From contig NC_063156.1 in assembly GCF_020921035.1 (NCBI RefSeq), positions 372,001-436,000 on the forward strand: a stretch of 64,000 nucleotides of DNA. Direction: 5' to 3'. Positions 56,901 through 64,000 of this stretch are shown in pieces. Position numbers and translations under genes: made by a program. Position 1 is the first letter of the stretch. Each line of letters begins with the position of its first letter. The notes beneath the pieces were generated by a model. The model saw nothing but the letters and a program-made list of their open reading frames with translations, did no database searches and was not told the origin of the DNA. Source of the stretch: Rhodamnia argentea (taxonomy: Eukaryota > Streptophyta > Magnoliopsida > Myrtales > Myrtaceae).

Positions 56901-57708
56901 AGAATTACCATCACATGAAATTTCACTAAAGACCCAAGCCAATCTAAAGGTTTTAGATAAAGGCAAGGGCAGAAAAAACTTTCAAATTCTTGTAAGAGCT
57001 GTAGAAACTTGTCCCTCTGTTGACATAAAAAAAAAAAAATTTCCAAATCTTGATCGTCAACTCGGTGGACAGAGTTAGAATATGGGCGTGAATGATAACC
57101 ATTATATTTATCTGTTTTTCTATTTTTCTGTTTCCGAAAACATATTTGGAACATAAATCCGTTCGGTAAAGTGGTTTCATTTTTCTATTTCCTAGATAAA
57201 TTTTTAGCTCAAAAATAGATTTAGAGCAAAAATGAGAAGTAGAAATTTTTTGCTTTTCTATTTTTGAAATGGAAAAAGAAACAAAATTATTCTCATCTCT
57301 CACTCCCTCTCTCTCGCGTCCTTGGTCGCCGATTAGCGTCTGCCGGTGCCAATTGCCGTCGCCCAATCCCCGGTCTTCGATGGTCGTCTACCGATCTTCG
57401 GTCGGTAACAGTAGAAATTTTATTCTATTATCAAATTAATATTTCTTTTCCAGGAACAAGAATTTTATGTCACTATCAAACGTGTTTCAATACCATAGAA
57501 CAAGCCAAGCGTTTAGGCCTAAAACCCTAAGGCAACACCCTTTATGTCCGAAAGTTTTCTTCACAATAATTATAGTTTGGCCAAGGGCTTCCTTTCTTAG
57601 GCCCAGATACGTTGCCATTTGGCATTGCATTGCGGTGTTACTCAAAGAGCAAAATGAAGCATTGCTAAATTTCTACTATATGAGAACTCTTCTCACTACA
57701 GAGAGAAG
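56901..57708. other. Intergenic, no gene seen
   Basis: AT-rich; the minus-strand frame 56953-57366 has no recognisable domain. Confidence 0.4.
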
Positions 57709-58186
57709 ATGGGAAAGCAGTTTGCACGGTTAAGAGTTGCAATAGAGCTCCCGGAAGCCATTACAGAGAGCCTGGGCATTGGATCAGCGGATCTCACCCC
57801 CAGACTGTTCCATGGCATGCAAGTGATGGCTGTGAATTGTTGTCCACCGTGGCCCCAACCCGGACCTTGCACTAGGGCTCCCCGCACACTGACTACAGTT
57901 GCCCAACAGTTCTGCTACTGGGCTCGCCGGGCCTCCAGAGGAATGCCGAGGACGGCGGCACGTGGAAACCAGTACCCAACATCGACGGTGCGCTGCAGGT
58001 TCACATTGGAGACCATATCGAAGTGCTGACGAATGGCTTGTACACAAGTTTGGTCCACAGGGGACTAGTTTGAACATTTATGTTCCATGGATGGCTAATG
58101 CTAGCCTCCACAGTTTGGGCATGGATGAGAAGATGCGGACTGCACAAGAGCTGGTGATCACGAGAGTAGTTCCTGGGATTTCCTGA
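57709..58186 (+). pseudogene. Relict of a 2-oxoglutarate-dependent dioxygenase
   Basis: The translation begins mid-protein: ITESLGIG, then GMQVMAVNCCPPWPQPG, matching the MQVMAVNCYPPCPQPD block of DOXC-type 2-oxoglutarate/Fe(II) dioxygenases. A frameshift follows inside the segment that should hold the HxD iron ligands (recognisable as LGLP.H). The next blocks (PGLQ, DGALQVHIGDHIEVL, NGLYTSLVH) are spread over different frames. LHSLGMDEKMRTAQELV closes it. No introns are visible across the piece and no N-terminal domain precedes it. So it is a truncated, frameshifted gene remnant, probably of a flavonoid-type or general 2-ODD. Confidence 0.75.
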
Positions 58187-58510
58187 ATATCTTTGGCTGC
58201 CAGTGATTTTGCAGATCTTAGCTTAGTTTGAAGAACAAATGGTCGTGGTAGTTTCAACTCTTTTCAGTGTGAATGGATTGGAAAAACAAGTCAATTTGTA
58301 GCAATGATTGATACAGCTCATTAAACAGTACAAACTATAACACCAAAAAAATTCTCAGCCTAAGAGTTCCTCTAGCCTGTGCACGAATTAACTTATTGGA
58401 TCAACCAGAACCAGGTGATGCAAAAATGTTGAGTCTACTGCATTCTGTCGCTGAAAGATATGCACACTCATTCTCCGAGTTGCTTTCGGATAAAAAGGGG
58501 ATTCGTCATG
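58187..58510. other. Intergenic, 3' flank of the MYB gene
   Basis: No coding sequence; it likely includes the MYB 3' UTR on the minus strand. Confidence 0.45.
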
Positions 58511-60514
58511 TCATTTCACTTGTATGGACGCCACGGATTTGGAAGATTGTCGATTCGCTTCTTTAGGGGATTGCGGTCCTCCGAGCTGAAGTTCCGTGGG
58601 ATCGCGAAGTGTCGGCGACAACATTGGAAGATCCATCCGAGCTTGAGATGGGACGTTCAAAGGTAAAGGAATATAAGGGCGATGCACTTGAGGGTTCAAA
58701 TAAGTGTGAAAGCTTCCGGGCACAAAACTCTGGAAATTTCCCATCTGATAATAGGATGACAAGGGAAAACTCCAATCAGGTGGTGGGAAGTTTGGTTGTA
58801 TCATCTGCATTCCTACCTGCACAACTTAGTATGGTTAATACTGCCGGATATCAATGAGAAATCATATCATTTGCTCAAAAGAAGAAGAATGATACATGAC
58901 TAATCTTTTCTCTTTGAGACAATCAAAACACCATACTTCAACCAGTCAATACAGAGTATTTTCTAGCTTTCCCGCCTTTGCATGAGTGAAAACTCAACTT
59001 GATGTCATGTAATTGCAACATTCTATGAGTATTGAGCGTTTAAAATCTATGGCAATCAAGAATGACGGTATCAAGGTAGTTATGATGAAGAATCAGCGCC
59101 GAGAACATTGAAGTTTTGGCAAGGAAAGTTCATAAGGTCATCCATAAACGTTTAAAGTAAGCATTGAATTTTACATTATGTAAACCAATTACACACAAGA
59201 TGGAGTATGGAATAAGTTGTTCTTACCGGGCATGGTCCGACAGGAGGATTATCCAAGCAAAGAGCTGGAAACTGTTCCACCACTTGCAGAGCATTCTGCT
59301 TCTAATGATTGACAAAAGAGGTCGTCAGTGACGGATATTACGATTCTTGCATGTTCATTTAAAATGACAAAGAAAAGCTACTAGCAACGCTCACCTGTGC
59401 TGCGACATCTAGAGATTTTGATGAAGTAACTGCCTGGAACAATAAAGATAAGACTGTAAGCCTTGAACAATGAAAATCCAGGACAAAGCATGTTCTTATG
59501 AGTTCAGAGAGACATGCCTGTGAATGTGATGTTGGGGCTTCCGTTGCCACATTTGGACGCATGACCGGAGAATCTGGAGAGGCATCATCCTGCATTGGAA
59601 GTCAAGAAATGAGATCGAATCGTCCTTCCGACTCACGATACAGCATATTGGTCTAGTTTTGGAAATGTTCTAAAGAGACAGAGAGACAGGAAGAAAGAGA
59701 TTACATGGTCGTGGTCTTGAGAATGCAAATCAAACATGCTTGTCCGGCGCTTCTTCTTGTCGTTGATCACCTGTCGCAGAAAGTATTTCTGGGCATGGCT
59801 CGCGACCTGAGTTGGCGTCCTGGTGGGCACGAAGTTCTTGCTGATCCCTCTCCAATCCCCTTTCCCAAGCTTCTTCAGACCCTCCAAAAACGTCACGTGC
59901 TCCTCCATAGTCCATGGTTTTCCTGAGAAACTTTCAAAAGCACAAAGTGAACAATTTTCTCCACATTTGCTCGTTCCGAACATGACTTGTCGGGGACCAG
60001 AACCGCTTTGGTCAATCTTTAGAAAGTGACATAAGCGATCCCTGAACTCGACATCGTTTGGGGCATCATGATGAAGATCATACGTACAGGATATCTGTAA
60101 TGTAATAAAGAATCCATCGTTGCTCCATTTCTTGTTCTTTCGTTTCCGGAACACCATCAGGAAAAAAAGAAGCGAGCAGAATCACATTTTCCTTTTTGTT
60201 CTTGGAGAAAAGAAGAAGAAGCACACACCTTTCTTCCTTTCACGAGCAGCTTTGGCTTCCGGAGAATGGTGATTGGGGTCGTCAGAGAGATAACCAAGCA
60301 GATCGACCCCGGCCAATTCCGAGCTCTTGTTGCACGACGGAGATCTCATGTTCTCGGCGCTGGAGCTCTTCTTCATTGACGCTCGCGAGTTCTCCGACAC
60401 GTACACGCCGAACAGCTTCACACACCCCTTCCCGTTGCACGTCCTCGCATTGTGACCATTGTGCCCGCAATGCGAACACTTTCGACCCCCGCACGGGGTC
60501 GCTTCTTTCACCAT
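58511..60514 (-). CDS. CCHC zinc-knuckle plus SHAQKYF MYB transcription factor (MYBS3/KUA1-like), 6 exons
   Basis: Exons on minus: 60514-60229, 59922-59705, 59589-59518, 59433-59395, 59301-59227, 58816-58511; phases fit and give 331 residues. An N-terminal zinc knuckle CSHCGHNGHNARTC (13-26, CX2CX4HX4C) is followed by KLFGV (33-37), the R/KLFGV repression motif, and DLLGYLSDD. The single MYB repeat (about 96-148) has Trp99 and Trp119 and the SHAQKYF signature (137-143), which recognises GATAA/TATCCA-type elements. Basic KKKRRTS follows, then a Pro-rich C-terminus. It is expected to be nuclear and to repress growth or sugar-responsive genes, as MYBS3/KUA1 do; the specific targets are inference. 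Exon 3 appears to end in a GC donor (CAG-GCATGT), which alone keeps the frame with exon 4. It overlaps no neighbour. Confidence 0.88.
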
Positions 60515-61517
60515 CTGTTCCTTCGACTCTTTTTACAGCTCGAGGAACAGAGAGCTCCAAGCCCTTCTCTTCAGTTTCCGGAACCGAAATCGAACAAAAC
60601 CCAATTGCACCATGCAGATATTTATGGCCCTGCGAGGGTTTATGGTCGGATCCGATTAACAGACGGAGAGGATGATGGCGGTTTTGGTCAGGATTCTGGC
60701 ACGATCTTTATCTCTTTCTCTAATGAAACAATCAAGGTGTTTGATATCCGACGCCTGCTCTCTCTCCTGTAAAAATAACTTAGTCATTGCTGGCTTTCGC
60801 TATCTTTAAGTGGCTTAACAAATTTCAATGAATCAGATAATAAGCTGGATCCTCTAAATTCGGTGGAGGAGACTTTCGCAGCCCAACTAGGTAAAGCCTA
60901 GCTGGTTTTGGACAACTTTTCCATGATAAAAGGTTCGAGGAGGTTTAGAGAGAGAGAGAAAAAAAAAAAACCTGGGACAGTATATAACGGGGGAGATTAA
61001 GTAAGCTAATTGTTGATTGTCTCTATCTAGATCATTTGAAATTCATCGTACTTATGCTGTGTAATCATTAATCATCACTAATCACTTCTGTCGTTTTTAT
61101 TTTTTGAACAGAAAATCCTGATTCAACGAGGTGATTTAGACCGCTTTCCGTGTCTTACAAATTATGGATAAAGAAATCACAAACATCATAATTTGATGAG
61201 TAATATAAAACATCAAGAAGACATTAAAATGTAATAATCTCTCAAAAATATCAAAAATGAAATCCATCTAACCATAAAGCTAACGAAATTGAAAATAAAA
61301 TCCCTGTTTTCCTTGTTCGGATCAAATTTCTCGGCCTGACTAACTGTTTCCATACAAAGATAGAACGAAATTAAAAGGGGCGCGATTGACTCGTACATGG
61401 AAATCTGAACAACCTAGGACTTCTCCAGACTACAGCCTATATCAATAAGTTTCCACTTCTCAAATCAGAAGATTACGTTCTTCGTCACAGGTTTAATCTA
61501 ATCTTCTTAAAACTTAA
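60515..61517. other. Intergenic between the MYB and CCCH genes
   Basis: Contains the MYB promoter side and the 3' flank of the CCCH gene. Frames on plus (60452-60772) are shadows and have no domains. Confidence 0.5.
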
Positions 61518-62228
61518 CTAATTATCCACTAAATCGGAGATCCAACCAAGATGTGATAAATCCAAAACCGAGGCATCCCACCCAGATTTCGCTTTTTCCG
61601 ATTCACCATCGCCGTCCTCGTCGTCGCCGCCTCTTATGCTCAATCTCTTCAGGCTCCTCAAAAGATCCGACACTCCATCACCCACGTCCACTTCAGACCC
61701 CACGTTTCCTCTGGCCGACCGGGGCGTCCTCGCCGGCGTGGCACTCCGCGATCCGTCCATCTCCGCCACGCGCGTCCGGTGCGCGCGGGTGCACTTGTAC
61801 TTGGTCTCGGGGCGGAGCTGGTCGGGCGAGTGGGCGAAGAAGCAGACCTTGCGCTGGCAGAACTCGCCGGCGTTGCACGCTCGCGTGCGGTACCGGGCGG
61901 GATGGAGCCAGTACTCGAAGACCCCGTGGGCGAGCTCGCAAGAGCCGCCCTTGAGGCAGGTGCCCACGCGGAAGGCGGGACAGGCGACGGCGGCGTAGCT
62001 GACTTTGCGGGGGTCGCGACGCTGAGCCTTCTCGCCGCGGTGGGCGTAGGGGCACTCCGTCCAGTCGTGGCTTCGCGTCCGGGGACAGCGCTTCACTTTG
62101 TACGCGTACATGCGAAACTCGTCGGAGCCGTAAATCTCGTCAAACTTGTCGGAGAAACGCTGCACGTTGCACGCGGGGTCATCCAGGGAATCCCAGCCAC
62201 CTTTCCGATTCTTGATTCCTTTCAACAT
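61518..62228 (-). CDS. RR-TZF tandem CCCH zinc finger protein (TZF1/2/3-like), intronless
   Basis: 236 residues. An arginine-rich pseudo-finger C-x5-H-x4-C-x3-H (Cys48, His54, Cys59, His63, within [17 protein letters not shown]) is followed by two CCCH fingers: Cys83, Cys91, Cys97, His101 (C-x7-C-x5-C-x3-H) and Cys118, Cys124, Cys129, His133 (C-x5-C-x4-C-x3-H). The YAYKVKRC and [13 protein letters not shown] text is diagnostic of the plant TZF1/2/3 group, which binds AU-rich RNA and acts in cytoplasmic granules in stress and hormone responses. The start at 62228 gives the conserved length; a longer in-frame start at 62513 would add about 95 residues lacking similarity and is more likely the 5' leader. 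A C-terminal [10 protein letters not shown] tail is present. Intact. Confidence 0.92.
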   Translation of the reverse strand: MLKGIKNRKGGWDSLDDPACNVQRFSDKFDEIYGSDEFRMYAYKVKRCPRTRSHDWTECPYAHRGEKAQRRDPRKVSYAAVACPAFRVGTCLKGGSCELAHGVFEYWLHPARYRTRACNAGEFCQRKVCFFAHSPDQLRPETKYKCTRAHRTRVAEMDGSRSATPARTPRSARGNVGSEVDVGDGVSDLLRSLKRLSIRGGDDEDGDGESEKAKSGWDASVLDLSHLGWISDLVDN

Positions 62229-62735
62229 GTTACGCGGCCTCCTCTGAGGTGGGCGTCGAAATACTTCTTCCCCTTCGATTTCTCTCTTGTCTCCGAAGAA
62301 AGATGAAAGCGACCAATGTGTGCATGCAGGCGACGAATCCTTCAAAAAGACGGTATCGTCTGGAGAGGTTGGAGGATGGCTGTTACATATGTGCCTGAAG
62401 ATGAAACGAGCGACCCCAACTCTACCGAAGAGAGCGCGAAGGAGGAGTATTCTGTAACAGAAGGGGAAGGAGGAAGACGATAGAACTGGTGCAAAGAAAT
62501 TTAAGGGGCCCACGTGAAATGCGTATAGTCTTGAATTGAATGTTACTGGATAATTATGGCGTAATTGACAAAGGAGAGAGAGAGAGAGAGAGAGATCAAC
62601 GAGACCGATAATGGTGAAGAAACTACTAAAAAGACGCCAACACCCTGAATTACACAGAGTGAGATGGGGATGAGTTTGGAAGCAGAGGGAAAGAGGAGAT
62701 TCATTTATAGGAAAATGTGTCGGGTCGGGTCGGGT
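62229..62735 (-). promoter_or_regulatory. CCCH gene leader/promoter with (GA)n run
   Basis: Upstream of the start, the sequence stays open in frame for about 95 codons but is not protein-like. A (GA)11 run at about 62574-62596 probably belongs to the promoter or leader. No TATA box is clear. Confidence 0.45.
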
Positions 62736-63439
62736 TAGGAGGGACTAAGGTAGTCCAGTCTTAACCAATGTGAGGTTACAAGTGAACTCGACGTTTGTTG
62801 GTTTGTCGGTTTTGGGCCATTGAGCTGACCTGACCGTAACGGACAACGTTTCCCCAATGGGACAGTCAAGTGAGTGAGGTCAGAAACCAAAGGAAGAACG
62901 AGAGAGAGAGAGAGAGTTAAGGTAAGAGCGACAAGAGGTGAACATGAGTGGGCGCAGCGAGACAGTTGTGAGGTGATCCCGAAGAAAATCGGACAGCGTT
63001 TGAGCACCCCCACCGATCCGACTCGACTTGTGTCCCGCATGCCCACTCCCTCACTTTGTTGGCCCTTCTTCTGTCGTCGCGCAATGCTACGTGTACGTGT
63101 ATGTGCACATCCAAGGCTCCCTACGAAATTGGTGCATTAATCAGGTGACGTGGCAGAATTTCATTGGACTCGACCTTTAGATTATATGATGCGACGTAAT
63201 CATTATCCATCGAGAACCAGAAAAAAAAATGTTTTGATCAACCTTCGATTATTATGGACAAGCGACGCTCTTTAGTAGATAAGAGTAGAATTTGATGAAA
63301 AGCAGAAGTCAGCCAATAAACATCGAAGGGAATTGACATCTGATTGATAAAATAGGATGGAAGAGTTGAAAACATGAACGGACGACGCCTTGTCAATGAA
63401 GTCGTCGACTACGTAATGTGAAATTTATCGACGAGGGCT
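62736..63439. other. Intergenic, no gene seen
   Basis: Contains a second GA run (about 62901-62917) and short frames on both strands. Nothing supportable. Confidence 0.45.
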
Positions 63440-63454
63440 TTCATTAAGGTTTCG

Positions 63455-63640
63455 TTTACTTCACGGAAAATATTTTTCTGGAAAATATTTTCCTCAATTT
63501 CTGGTGTTTGGGGGGCGGAAAATGAGCGGTCAACGGAAAATATTTTCCGGTCAACAAAAAAAACATTCTAAAACTAAGGAAAATGATTTCCTTATTTTGA
63601 GAAAAGGAAAACATTTTCCACACTTTTCATTCCTCCTCTC
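63455..63640. repeat. Dispersed 'ggaaaatattttcc' palindromic repeat
   Basis: Several near-palindromic words ('ggaaaatattttcc', 'ttttccggtcaa', 'ggaaaacattttcc') with 'tctggtgtttggggggcgga'. The form is that of a decayed non-autonomous element common in plant DNA. Confidence 0.45.
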
Positions 63641-63866
63641 TTTCAACTATTTTTTCTTTTGAATTATTTTTTTGCTTTCTTTTCGTTTTTTTATTTATTT
63701 TTTCAAAATTTGAAATTTTTATTTTTTATTTTTGTGATAAAATTTACTTTTTAATTACTTTCTCTATTTTTTTTTTCCTTTTTCGCTTTTTTTTTTTTTT
63801 TAGTATTCCTTCTTCTCCCTCGGCTCTACTGGTCACCGGCCATGACTGCAATCGGTGGCTCCGGCT

Positions 63867-64000
63867 TCAAGCAAGGAAAGCTATAGCGAGGAACAAAGTC
63901 GTGATGTTCGTCCCGAATTCCTTGTGCTCCATGCGGAGCTCGGCGGTGGACTCGACGTGCGGGACGACGTTGGCCTTCTTGGTCTTGAGGCTCATCGCCC
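63867..64000 (-). CDS. Unassigned partial frame running off the right edge
   Basis: On the minus strand an open frame enters from beyond 64000 and stops at 63867. From the ATG at 63995 it reads MSLKTKKANVVPHVESTAEL and on to AIAFLA. GC content is higher than its AT-rich surroundings, which suggests a terminal gene piece or captured exon. I do not recognise the family. Confidence 0.3.
   Translation of the reverse strand, partial: AMSLKTKKANVVPHVESTAELRMEHKEFGTNITTLFLAIAFLA

Noticed and set aside
56590-56901. 103-codon frame in the 'ggtccggt' element
   Set aside because: It runs over an AT-rich spacer and inverted repeat arm; not protein-like.
62229-62513. N-terminal extension of the CCCH protein from the ATG at 62513
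   Set aside because: The added residues have no similarity to the family and the inner start gives the conserved N-terminus and length.
1-64000. CRISPR arrays, operons, tRNA or rRNA genes
   Set aside because: Plant nuclear DNA; no spaced repeat array, and I found no convincing tRNA cloverleaf or rRNA sequence on either strand by eye.

Overview
This window is nuclear DNA from a flowering plant, most likely a woody eudicot. Evidence is the AT-rich intergenic sequence, many short GT-AG introns, plant-specific families (SUVH methyltransferase, phytocyanin, RR-type CCCH protein, SHAQKYF MYB, pectinesterase, 8-cysteine lipid transfer proteins) and abundant LTR, TRIM, MULE and MITE debris. A dispersed repeat pairing an AT-rich 'rtcctaaa...caatttagtc' half with a GC-rich 'gtgagggctcgc' half makes me think of Myrtaceae (Eucalyptus-like), but that is impression only. 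Exon coordinates below come from reading frame continuity and splice signals; no transcript was seen.

Layout. 1-3 kb: old LTR-type debris. 3.1-4.9 kb: three-exon nucleotide-diphospho-sugar transferase. 5.8-7.4 kb: four-exon secreted pectinesterase. 9.9-27.7 kb: a tandem segmental duplication of about 6.1 kb (9865-15944 and 21510-27678), each copy carrying an intact lipid-transfer-protein gene, a broken second LTP relict, and the 5' part of an SRS2/UvrD-type DNA helicase gene. The downstream helicase is complete (29 exons, 26001-38903, 1125 residues). The upstream copy stops after exon 4. Between the copies lie a TRIM element, a truncated Copia fossil on the minus strand and a Pack-MULE nested in it that carries inverted pieces of a multiple-C2-domain (MCTP) gene.

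40.3-41.0 kb: two tandem C/D-box snoRNA-like units behind a site II plus telo-box promoter. 43.1 kb: glycine-rich secreted protein. 45.3-47.2 kb (minus): intronless SUVH-type H3K9 methyltransferase. 48-54 kb: repeat-rich, with a short MULE bounded by a perfect 10-bp target duplication. 54.2-55.0 kb (minus): early nodulin-like phytocyanin lacking copper ligands. 57.7 kb: 2-oxoglutarate dioxygenase relict. 58.5-60.5 kb (minus): six-exon CCHC/MYB repressor-type transcription factor. 61.5-62.2 kb (minus): intronless RR-TZF CCCH protein.

The genes do not form a pathway; they are ordinary neighbours. The most informative parts are the duplication, whose post-duplication insertions have preserved empty sites in the sister copy, the Pack-MULE, and the unannotated snoRNA pair.
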